Part shown: positions 1-5,855 of the stretch, piece after piece
How the letters are laid out: every line of letters starts with the position of its first letter
How positions within the stretch are numbered: the first letter of the stretch is position 1
Assembly (NCBI GenBank): GCA_009908585.1
Contig: JAAAOZ010000212.1
Span: 1-5,855, forward strand
Origin: Chloroflexota bacterium
Lineage (GTDB): Bacteria > Chloroflexota > Anaerolineae > B4-G1 > SLSP01
Reading direction: 5' to 3'
Length of the DNA: 5,855 nucleotides
Notes under the pieces: model-generated
Databases searched by the model: none
What the model was told of the DNA's origin: nothing
Seen by the model: the letters and a program-made list of their open reading frames with translations, nothing else
Made by a program: the position numbers and the translations under genes

Positions 1-1632
1 GTTGTAGTGGATGGCGTCGTGGCCGCCCAGGGGGGTGATCTTCGCCGGCTGCACCGCCTGGATGCGCTCGATGTTGGTCAGCGGGACGGCGAATTGCTCA
101 CCGGAGACGGTGACCAACAGCCCACGCGAGCTGCTGAGCGTCAGCGGGAGCGTCATCTCGAAGGTGCTGCCGCCTTCGGGCGCGGTATCGATGTCGATGC
201 GCCCGTGAAGCGCCTCCACGCTGCGGCGCACAATGTCCAGCCCCAGCCCGCGTCCGGAGATGTCCGTGACGATGGGACTAGTAGAGATCCCAACCTGGAA
301 GATGGCCTCCTTGAGTTCCGCCTCGTTCATCACCCGGGCCATTTCAGGATCACGCTCGGCGACGGTCTCACGGATCGCCTCCAAATCCAGCCCGCGCCCA
401 TCATCACGGACGGAGATGACGATGTCTTTGCCCTGCTGCTCCGCTTTCATATAGATGTGGCCCGCGCGCGGCTTATCGGCCAACATGCGAACCTCCGGCG
501 GCTCGATGCCGTGATCGACGGCGTTGCGCAGCAGATGGATCAGCGGATCTTTTATCTGCTCCAGCACCCGCTTATCCAACTCGGTCTCCTCCCCTTCGAT
601 GTGGAGGACGGCCTCTTTGCCGGCGTCCTTCGCCAGATCCCGCACCATGCGGCGGAACGGGCCGGTGATCGTGCGCAGCGGCAACATCCGCACGCGCTTG
701 ATCTCCTCTTCCAGTTCATCGATCACGAGCGACATGTGCATCGTGTCGTTGGCGTACTGGCGGGAGAGATTGCTGACGCGGGTGTTCATCTCGCGGAGTT
801 GATCCTGGCTGTCGCCCATATAATCGACCAGGCGGGTCATATCCTTGCCCAATTGAGCTAATTGCCCCTCCCCGTTGTGGCGCACCAACCGGCTGTACGC
901 GCTGCGGACGGTCAGCCACTCCTTCTGCCACAACGCCATGCGTTCCTCAATCTCGCGCAGTTGCGCCAGGCGCTGCTCGGCGCGGATCTTGGTGACCAAC
1001 AACTCGCTCAACTGGCCCATCAGCGCGTCCAATTTGTCGACCTTCACGCGGATGGTCTCATCGCCGCCTAAGATGTCCGACTGCGGCAACGCGCACACCG
1101 ACGGAGATTTTACATTGCCATCAGCGGCGGCCTTATCCTCGTAAGCTGCTTTTTTCTCAGCAGCGTCAGCGGCGACACTCGCGCCCACAGCAGATTCATC
1201 CGCAGCTTCTGGCGCCTCGGACTCCTCCGACTGGAACTCATCCAGCGCGGCCAAGGCCTGCAACGCGGCGGACGGCGGCGTGACCTTGCCCGCTTCGTAG
1301 GCCGCCTGGACGTCCTGGATCGCGTCGAAGGCCTCGTAGCAGGCGGTGTACATCCCCGCCGTCGGCTCGATCTCGTCGTGGCGCAGGGCATCCAGAATAT
1401 TCTCCAAGGCGTGGGCCAACTGCTCGATCATCGTCACGCCTAAGGCGCGGGCCGCGCCTTTGAGGCTGTGGGCCGCGCGGAAGACCTCTTCCAGCGTCGC
1501 CTGGCGCGCATCCCCGGCCACGGTGTTCTGTTCCAAGGCCAACAGCCCATCCGTCATCGTCTGAATGTGCTCTTTCAGTTCGACGCGAAAGCTGTTGAGT
1601 AATTTTTCGCGAACGTTAGCGCTGATGGACAT
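1..1632 (-). CDS. cheA: CheA-type chemotaxis histidine kinase, C-terminus cut by the window edge
   Basis: Histidine autokinase that couples chemoreceptors to response regulators; cytoplasmic. I translated it by hand from ATG at 1630-1632; the frame stays open for 544 codons to base 1. An HPt (P1) domain fills about residues 1-110, with the phosphoacceptor motif HSLKGAARALG and His55. Residues 126-185 are an Ala/Glu-rich linker with no recognisable P2 domain. A long helical dimerisation (P3) region spans about 190-310. The ATPase domain (about 311-500) has an N box LLRNAVDHG (Asn370), a G1 box DDGRGL (410-415) and a G2 box GRGLGLD (460-466). A CheW-like (P5) domain begins near 503 and is truncated. 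The usual F-box PGFST reads FQVGISTS (445-452), a variant I associate with CheA-like hybrid kinases, so a receiver domain beyond the edge is possible but unseen. The start is supported by a well-spaced Shine-Dalgarno. Kinase identity is certain; pathway output is unknown. Confidence 0.95.
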   Translation of the reverse strand, partial: MSISANVREKLLNSFRVELKEHIQTMTDGLLALEQNTVAGDARQATLEEVFRAAHSLKGAARALGVTMIEQLAHALENILDALRHDEIEPTAGMYTACYEAFDAIQDVQAAYEAGKVTPPSAALQALAALDEFQSEESEAPEAADESAVGASVAADAAEKKAAYEDKAAADGNVKSPSVCALPQSDILGGDETIRVKVDKLDALMGQLSELLVTKIRAEQRLAQLREIEERMALWQKEWLTVRSAYSRLVRHNGEGQLAQLGKDMTRLVDYMGDSQDQLREMNTRVSNLSRQYANDTMHMSLVIDELEEEIKRVRMLPLRTITGPFRRMVRDLAKDAGKEAVLHIEGEETELDKRVLEQIKDPLIHLLRNAVDHGIEPPEVRMLADKPRAGHIYMKAEQQGKDIVISVRDDGRGLDLEAIRETVAERDPEMARVMNEAELKEAIFQVGISTSPIVTDISGRGLGLDIVRRSVEALHGRIDIDTAPEGGSTFEMTLPLTLSSSRGLLVTVSGEQFAVPLTNIERIQAVQPAKITPLGGHDAIHYN

Positions 1633-1640
1633 AAGTTACG

Positions 1641-1646
1641 CTCCTT
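1641..1646 (-). promoter_or_regulatory. Ribosome binding site of cheA
   Basis: The minus strand reads AAGGAG, eight nucleotides before the ATG at 1632. This is a near-consensus Shine-Dalgarno with good spacing and fixes the cheA start. Confidence 0.85.
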
Positions 1647-1689
1647 GCAGCAGATTGTTACGGTCACAGAGTATTCGTCACTGCGCCGC

Positions 1690-1787
1690 GCCGATGGTTG
1701 AAACCCTCGGCTGATATCCAAAGTGCGTTAAAACGCACTTAGATTGCTTTTTAAGCGGTTTTGTATATCAGCCGCGAATTCATTCGC
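1690..1787 (-). repeat. Nested-palindrome element in the cheA leader (dispersed repeat or structured RNA)
   Basis: Five inverted repeats are packed into about 98 nt. (a) 1690-1699 with 1702-1711: GCCGA/TCGGC plus GGTT/AACC, one mismatch. (b) CGGCTGATAT at 1708-1717 with ATATCAGCCG at 1765-1774, a perfect 10-bp outer stem. Inside it lie (c) AAGTGCGTT 1721-1729 with AACGCACTT 1732-1740 and (d) GCTT 1746-1749 with AAGC 1753-1756. Next to it is (e) GCGAAT 1774-1779 with ATTCGC 1782-1787. Stems b, c and d together could fold as a three-way junction. The element lies within the likely 5' leader of cheA, 44 nt before its ribosome binding site. The run of short palindromes resembles dispersed extragenic repeats of filamentous bacteria, but copy number cannot be judged from one window. 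Transcription of this stretch is inferred. Confidence 0.6.
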
Positions 1788-1866
1788 AGGCGGGCCAAGC
1801 GGCGAAAACTTTAAGACACTAGCGCAGATTCATCTCTAAAAAACCGGGCTGTTCCCTCGAACTTCA

Positions 1867-1917
1867 CTGCCGGGTGTCGGACGATGAGCCACATTATTCA
1901 GATCCAACACCCGGCAG
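1867..1917 (-). terminator. Long hairpin downstream of the MCP stop; possible terminator or RNA 3' end structure
   Basis: CTGCCGGGTGT (1867-1877) is perfectly complementary to ACACCCGGCAG (1907-1917). In minus-strand RNA the stem extends to 16 bp (1867-1882 with 1902-1917) because the next positions pair as Watson-Crick or G-U, leaving a 19-nt loop. It starts 13 nt after the MCP stop codon. There is no immediate U-run: the nearest (TTTTTT on the minus strand, 1838-1843) lies 23 nt further on. It is therefore not a textbook intrinsic terminator; it could stabilise the MCP mRNA 3' end, help attenuate read-through into cheA, or be a repeat copy. Confidence 0.5.
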
Positions 1918-1930
1918 CTCCCAATTATAC

Positions 1931-4900
1931 TTACTCATCACCGTTGAGCTTGTAGGTCTGGACCGTTTCGTCCAGCGCACCGGCCAACTCATTCAGATCC
2001 TGGGCCGACTTCTCGGCCTGGCGGGTGCTGGCCATACTCTGGACCATCGCCTGGTTGATGTTGTCCATCGCGGTGGCGATCTGATCCACGCCGGAGGCCT
2101 GCTGCTGGCCGCCCGCGACCACCTGCGAGGCGATCTGGGCGGATTGGTTGATGACGGAGGAGAGTTGTTCGATGGCCTCGCGGGCCTCTGCGGCCCGTTG
2201 GACGCCCTCATCGACGACCTTGGAGCCTTCCTCGGTGACCATCACGGAGGCGTTGATCGCGTTCTGGATGTCGGTGAGGATGGCGCGAATCTGGGAGGTC
2301 GCTTGCTTGGATTGCTCGGCCAAGTTGCGCACCTCGACGGCGACGACGGCGAAGCCCTTGCCGTGCTCCCCGGCGCGGGCGGCCTCGACGGAGGCGTTGA
2401 GCGCCAACATGTTGGATTGGGAGGCGATGTCGCTGACGGCGGCCGTGATCTCGCCGATCTGTTGCGTCTGTTCGGAGAGGGCCAGGATGTTCTCGGCGAT
2501 CCCCTCGACGCGCTCCTTGATCTGTCCCATACTCTCGATGGTCTGCTCGACCGAATCGCGGCCTGAGCGGGAGACGGCCACGGTGCGCTGCGATGAATCT
2601 GCGACCTCCTGCGCTCGCACGACGGCCTGCTCGGAGATCGTCTTGACCTCGTCGACCGTGGTCGTGGTCTGGCTGATGGCGGCGGATTGCTCGCTGGCGC
2701 CCGATGACTGTTGCGTCGTCGCGGAGAGGATCTCGGCGGAGGCGGCGCTCACGTTGCTCGCGGCCTCCTGGATGTTGGAGAGCATCTCGCGCAGACTGGC
2801 GCTCAGTAGGTTCAAGTTGTCCTTCAATTTCGCGAAGTCGCCCTCGTACTCGGTCTTGATCTCGCCGGGAATCTCACCCTGCGCGATCTTGTCCACGTAA
2901 TCGGCGGCCTCATTCAGCGGCTCGATGATGGTATCCAGCAGGCGATTCAATCCGCCTACCAGCTCAGCCCAATCGCCCTGGAACTGTTGGACATCGACGC
3001 GGACTTGCAACTGGCCTTGGGCCGCCGCCTCGATCAACAACGTCACCTCATCCACCAGGCCGCGCAGATTTTCGCGCAGCAGATCCAACCGCTCGTTGGC
3101 GAGCACCTGCTTGCCCGGCAACCGCTCCAGCCGGGGCGAGAAGTCGCCTTCGGCATAGGCGGCCAAGATGTCGAGGATCTTGAGGATATTGCGCACGTGA
3201 AGTTGTACCGCCTCGTTGACGCCGGCGGCCATCTCTTGATAGACCCCCACAAACTGCGCTTCGTCAATCGTAGCGTCAATATCGCCCGCTGCTTGCTCCT
3301 CATAGAGCCGCTGCATCTCATCCACAAAGCCGTTCAAGCTCTCGATTAGGAGGTTGAGGTTATTCTTGATCTCATTGAAGTCGCCGCGATATTCGTCGGT
3401 GATCGGTTCAGGGATGTCGCCCTTGCTGATGCGATCCACGTACTCGCCCGCGACGTTGAGCGGGCCGATGACCGCATCGAGGGTGTCGTTGATGCCTTGG
3501 ACGATAAGGTGATACTCGCCACTGAACTGCTGCGCATCGGCGCGAGTGTCCAACCGCCCCTGGACCGCCGCGTCGATCAGCTCATTGACGCTGGCCGTCA
3601 TCGCGCTGAGGCTCGCCTTCATCCGCACCATCGCGTGGCCCATCACGTCGGCGTCATCCTTCGGCTCGACCTCGACGGTGAGATCACCGCGCGCGATCTG
3701 TCCCATCGCTTTCGCGCCCTCTTGGAAGTAGGCGATCAGGTTGTTGAAGGCGCGTCCAATCATCCCCAACTCGTCCTCACGCTGGTTGATGCGCTCCAGC
3801 TCGTTCCAATCCATCCCGGCCAACGCCGCATCGCCCACGGCGAGACGGTGCGCGCCTTGGGTGATGGTCTGAATCGGATTCGCGATAGAACTGGCGACGA
3901 AGAAGGCCGCGACGCCGACCACGCCGGCGATGATGACGCCGATGATGATGAGCGCATTGCGCAGGCTATTCGCGGGTTGCATCACCTCAGCGCGGTTGAT
4001 TTTGCTGATGATGGCCCAATTCAACCCCTGGATACTCAGCGGATCATACTTGACCAAGACCTCTTCACCGGCGCTGTCGGTAGAGAGCGTCATATTTGCG
4101 TTCCCGGCAATCGCATCATCAATGTAGGAGGTATGAAGTTCATAGCCGATCACGTACTCCCCATCGCCAATCGTGACCAAATCGCTGCGGAAACTGGTAA
4201 TGCCATCGTCCTTACCGACCAAGTAAGCCTCGCCGGTCTCGCCCAAGCCCGTGCGCTCGTGCATGATCGCGTTGATGTGTTCATGGGGAATTTGGAGGGC
4301 AACCACCATCTGAACGGTCCCATCCTTACCCAGCACCGAATTGGCCAAGAAGGCTGCCTGTGCATTCCCACTGGGCGCATACGGATCAAAATCCGTGATG
4401 GCAAAGCTTTTGGTCTCCAATACCTCCTGGACCAATTCCCCTAAGTTAGAATCGCCGTATGGCCCATCGATCAGGTTGGTCTGGTAATCACTCTCTTTCT
4501 GGACAGTGTAAAAGACATAGCCCGTGGGGTCCACCAAGAAGAGATCGTAGTAGCCATATTTCTGGGTGTAGGCCGTGAAGTAGTCCCCGTCTTCGCCCGA
4601 CAACTCGGGCACCACCACCTCTTCCACCGCGATGGTAGTGAACATCGCCCAATCCAAACCGGGCAGATCCAAAGGCGTGTAAGAGACCAACTCCAGATCG
4701 CCGGTGCTGCCAATTTTAGTATCAAGACCCGATCCCCCAGCCAACGCCTTATCGACATATTCATCAGAGCGAGGATCTCCCAAGCTGGCCTCCTTCACCA
4801 CCCGGTCACTGCGATAACTGGAGACGCCGCCAACTTCGCCCACCAAGTACGTCTCGCCCGTTTGGCCCAGCCCGGTGCGATCTTGGACAATCTCGTTGAT

Positions 4901-5674
4901 CTTAGTCCTCGGCAACTGAAAGGCAATATACCCTTCAAGCGTGCCGGTTGCATTGCGCATCGGCGCCATCATAAAGAGCGCGTATTTGCCACCCGACGGG
5001 GCATAGGGTGCGAAATCACCCACAGCGATCTCATCCTCTGTGCCCAAGCTCTGCGCCTCTTGATACGCCCGACCCAGGCTGGTCTCCATCAGCGAGCTAT
5101 CGGGGATGGTCATCCCCAAATCAGACTCTCGCTGAACGGTAAAGACGATGTCGCCATCATGATGGATCAGGAAGAGATCGCGCCAGCCATTGATGGCCAT
5201 CATTTCTTGGAACTCACTGGCATATTGATCAGCCACCGCGCGCCACTCCGGCGTATCGACCGAGTCGCCCGCATCCTCAAAGACGCGATCAAAGGCCATC
5301 ATCGCCTCGCGCACGTAGTCCTGCGCTCGTAACTCCAGCAGCGCGTCCTTCTGCGTCTGGAAGTAATCCTCCAAGCGGGCCTCTTTGCCGGCCTGGACGG
5401 CGGACAACTTGTCGTAGCCCTCATCGCGCAGGGCGGCGACCGTATCGGCCAGCACGCCCATATCGCCCTCACGCTCCTCGAAGTACCGCTCGATCTGTTT
5501 CTTCTTGATCGTCTCCACCGCTTCCAGCTCTTTGAACGCCTGCTCTTGCAGCGCGTCGCTGGAGCGCATGATCCCCACTACCGTCGCGATCAACAACGGC
5601 AGCAAGCCCACGACTAGAAACAGTCCAATTAACTTCGGTTTCATCTTAATGTTATCCAGAATTGATATAGACAT
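1931..5674 (-). CDS. Methyl-accepting chemotaxis protein with duplicated sensor module and poly-HAMP array
   Basis: Transmembrane chemoreceptor of 1247 aa, about twice the usual 500-700 aa. A short basic N-terminus is followed by TM1 (about 15-35). The extracytoplasmic region (about 37-571) has helical stretches with two similar segments (IERYFEEREGDM near 61 and LEDYFQTQKDAL near 101), then two copies of a Cache-like module (about 160-350 and 371-560). TM2 is about 573-595. HAMP-like units fill about 596-966. The signalling hairpin (967-1240) has the conserved tip NMLALNASVEAARAGEHGKG (1088-1107) followed by FAVVAVEVRNLAEQS. Residues 984-993 (SATTQQSSGA) match the receptor methylation-site consensus, with an EQ pair one heptad later (995-996). 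There is no C-terminal CheR-tethering pentapeptide; the end is YKLNGDE. The start ATG has a strong Shine-Dalgarno. It lies directly upstream of cheA, its probable partner. The ligand is unknown. Confidence 0.95.
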   Translation of the reverse strand: MSISILDNIKMKPKLIGLFLVVGLLPLLIATVVGIMRSSDALQEQAFKELEAVETIKKKQIERYFEEREGDMGVLADTVAALRDEGYDKLSAVQAGKEARLEDYFQTQKDALLELRAQDYVREAMMAFDRVFEDAGDSVDTPEWRAVADQYASEFQEMMAINGWRDLFLIHHDGDIVFTVQRESDLGMTIPDSSLMETSLGRAYQEAQSLGTEDEIAVGDFAPYAPSGGKYALFMMAPMRNATGTLEGYIAFQLPRTKINEIVQDRTGLGQTGETYLVGEVGGVSSYRSDRVVKEASLGDPRSDEYVDKALAGGSGLDTKIGSTGDLELVSYTPLDLPGLDWAMFTTIAVEEVVVPELSGEDGDYFTAYTQKYGYYDLFLVDPTGYVFYTVQKESDYQTNLIDGPYGDSNLGELVQEVLETKSFAITDFDPYAPSGNAQAAFLANSVLGKDGTVQMVVALQIPHEHINAIMHERTGLGETGEAYLVGKDDGITSFRSDLVTIGDGEYVIGYELHTSYIDDAIAGNANMTLSTDSAGEEVLVKYDPLSIQGLNWAIISKINRAEVMQPANSLRNALIIIGVIIAGVVGVAAFFVASSIANPIQTITQGAHRLAVGDAALAGMDWNELERINQREDELGMIGRAFNNLIAYFQEGAKAMGQIARGDLTVEVEPKDDADVMGHAMVRMKASLSAMTASVNELIDAAVQGRLDTRADAQQFSGEYHLIVQGINDTLDAVIGPLNVAGEYVDRISKGDIPEPITDEYRGDFNEIKNNLNLLIESLNGFVDEMQRLYEEQAAGDIDATIDEAQFVGVYQEMAAGVNEAVQLHVRNILKILDILAAYAEGDFSPRLERLPGKQVLANERLDLLRENLRGLVDEVTLLIEAAAQGQLQVRVDVQQFQGDWAELVGGLNRLLDTIIEPLNEAADYVDKIAQGEIPGEIKTEYEGDFAKLKDNLNLLSASLREMLSNIQEAASNVSAASAEILSATTQQSSGASEQSAAISQTTTTVDEVKTISEQAVVRAQEVADSSQRTVAVSRSGRDSVEQTIESMGQIKERVEGIAENILALSEQTQQIGEITAAVSDIASQSNMLALNASVEAARAGEHGKGFAVVAVEVRNLAEQSKQATSQIRAILTDIQNAINASVMVTEEGSKVVDEGVQRAAEAREAIEQLSSVINQSAQIASQVVAGGQQQASGVDQIATAMDNINQAMVQSMASTRQAEKSAQDLNELAGALDETVQTYKLNGDE
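2777..3889 (-). other. Poly-HAMP array inside the MCP (about eight units)
   Basis: After TM2 the protein runs through consecutive HAMP-like helix-connector-helix units, recognised by recurring G-[DERQ]-[IL] connector starts. Approximate residues: 1, 596-651; 2, 653-695 (ARGDLTVEVEP); 3, 696-738 (VQGRLDTR); 4, 739-782 (SKGDIPEPI); 5, 783-828 (AAGDIDATI); 6, 829-876 (AEGDFSPRL); 7, 877-918 (AQGQLQVRV); 8, 919-966 (AQGEIPGEI). Units 3-4 and 7-8 are clear paralogous pairs. HAMP stacks relay and invert conformational signals between membrane and kinase-control tip. The unit borders are my estimates, and units 5 and 6 are the most divergent. Confidence 0.75.
3995..5197 (-). other. Tandemly duplicated Cache-like sensor module inside the MCP
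   Basis: Copy A (about residues 160-350, bases 4625-5197) and copy B (about 371-560, bases 3995-4564) share an ordered set of motifs at a near-constant offset of 208-211 residues: WRDLFLI/YYDLFLV, VFTVQRESD/VFYTVQKESD, FAPYAPSG/FDPYAPSG, AFQLPRTKINEI/ALQIPHEHINAI, RTGLGQTGETYLVG/RTGLGETGEAYLVG, YRSD/FRSD and LDWAMFTTI/LNWAIISKI. No membrane segment separates them, so both should lie outside the membrane in one chain. The motifs match a module common in Cache-type receptors; the family assignment is from memory. Confidence 0.8.
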
Positions 5675-5678
5675 CGCA

Positions 5679-5685
5679 ACCTCCC
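5679..5685 (-). promoter_or_regulatory. Ribosome binding site of the MCP gene
   Basis: The minus strand reads GGGAGGT, ending four nucleotides before the ATG at 5674 (five after the GGGAGG core). This strong Shine-Dalgarno supports the chosen start. Confidence 0.85.
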
Positions 5686-5696
5686 GTCATATTTAG

Positions 5697-5738
5697 AGAA
5701 TTAAGAATTGAGAATTGAGAAGTAAGAATTGAGAAGTA
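5697..5738. repeat. Six tandem AT-rich heptamers upstream of the MCP gene
   Basis: On the plus strand six 7-mers follow each other without gaps: AGAATTA, AGAATTG, AGAATTG, AGAAGTA, AGAATTG, AGAAGTA (consensus AGAA-[TG]-T-[AG]). The array ends 11 nt upstream of the MCP Shine-Dalgarno, in the 5' leader or core promoter. I found no convincing -35/-10 pair, so the promoter position is open. Copy-number change would alter spacing in this control region. Confidence 0.85.
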
Positions 5739-5793
5739 TTACATTTAGGAAATCTTTCCGGTTGCCGGTGATAAGTCATCGTAGTCGCCGTAG

Positions 5794-5854
5794 AGGCTGT
5801 GGATATGTGGGCAACTCGGAGCTTGCGGAGAGTTGTCCACATATCCATCAGCCT
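5794..5854. repeat. Near-perfect long inverted repeat with DnaA-box-like sequences
   Basis: The left arm (5794-5817) and right arm (5830-5854) are reverse complements except for one substitution (G5811 against T5836) and one extra base in the right arm, around a 12-nt loop. The right arm contains TTGTCCACA (5833-5841), one mismatch from the DnaA box TTATCCACA. On the minus strand the left arm contains TTGCCCACA (5806-5814) and ATATCCACA (5799-5807). No T-run follows on the minus strand, and the plus-strand continuation is outside the window, so a terminator for an unseen gene to the right cannot be excluded. It is too long and symmetric for chance. Confidence 0.75.
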
Positions 5855-5855
5855 T

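Noticed and set aside
7..861. Plus-strand open frame of 284 codons
   Set aside because: It is exactly antisense to the conserved CheA dimerisation, ATPase and CheW-like region; no recognisable domain, and Arg/His/Asp/Leu-rich as is typical of antisense frames in GC-rich genes.
1838..1851. GC-rich stretch followed by TTTTTT on the minus strand, as a classical terminator
   Set aside because: The local GGG/CCC stem is only three base pairs, too weak by itself; the strong hairpin lies 23 nt upstream.
1874..2566. Plus-strand open frame of 230 codons
   Set aside because: It begins inside the hairpin and runs antisense to the conserved MCP signalling tip; Gly/Leu/Asp-rich low-complexity product without a family signature.
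3497..4444. Plus-strand open frame of 315 codons
   Set aside because: Antisense to HAMP, TM2 and sensor copy B, which are well conserved; no own domain or clear ribosome binding site.
4862..5332. Plus-strand open frame of 156 codons
   Set aside because: Antisense to sensor copy A and the preceding helical segment; no recognisable product.
5686..5745. Sigma70-like -10 candidates (TAAATA, TAATAC on the minus strand)
   Set aside because: AT-rich repeats offer several near matches but none has a properly spaced -35, so no promoter is called.

Overview
The window is a chemosensory locus read leftward: both genes lie on the minus strand. A very large methyl-accepting chemotaxis protein (MCP; 1931-5674, 1247 aa) comes first. 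After a 298-nt gap it is followed by a CheA-type histidine kinase (1-1632) that starts inside the window and runs off the left edge after 544 codons. No RNA gene, CRISPR array, transposase or plus-strand gene could be supported; the long plus-strand open frames lie antisense to conserved kinase and receptor domains.

Layout from right to left. 5739-5855 is non-coding; its right end is an almost perfect long inverted repeat containing DnaA-box-like sequences. 5697-5738 is an AT-rich array of six heptamers just upstream of the MCP ribosome binding site. The MCP has a duplicated extracytoplasmic sensor module between two membrane helices, about eight consecutive HAMP-like units, and a canonical signalling hairpin. 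The gap 1633-1930 holds a long hairpin that pairs better in the minus-strand RNA than in the plus-strand RNA, then a cluster of nested palindromes in the cheA leader that looks like a dispersed repeat or a structured RNA. The CheA fragment has HPt, dimerisation, ATPase and the start of a CheW-like domain, but no obvious CheY-binding P2 domain.

How they work together (inference): the MCP should sense a ligand outside the membrane, pass the signal through the HAMP stack to the signalling tip, and control the neighbouring CheA, which autophosphorylates on His55 of its HPt domain. No CheW, CheR, CheB or CheY gene is visible, so the output (flagellar, type IV pilus or other) cannot be read here.

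Organism: a bacterium of moderately high GC (hand-sampled 60-bp lines mostly about 60-65%, falling to about 45-53% in much of the sensor-coding part). The poly-HAMP receptor, CheA style and palindromic intergenic repeat recall Chloroflexota or similar filamentous bacteria. This is an impression only; no marker gene is present.
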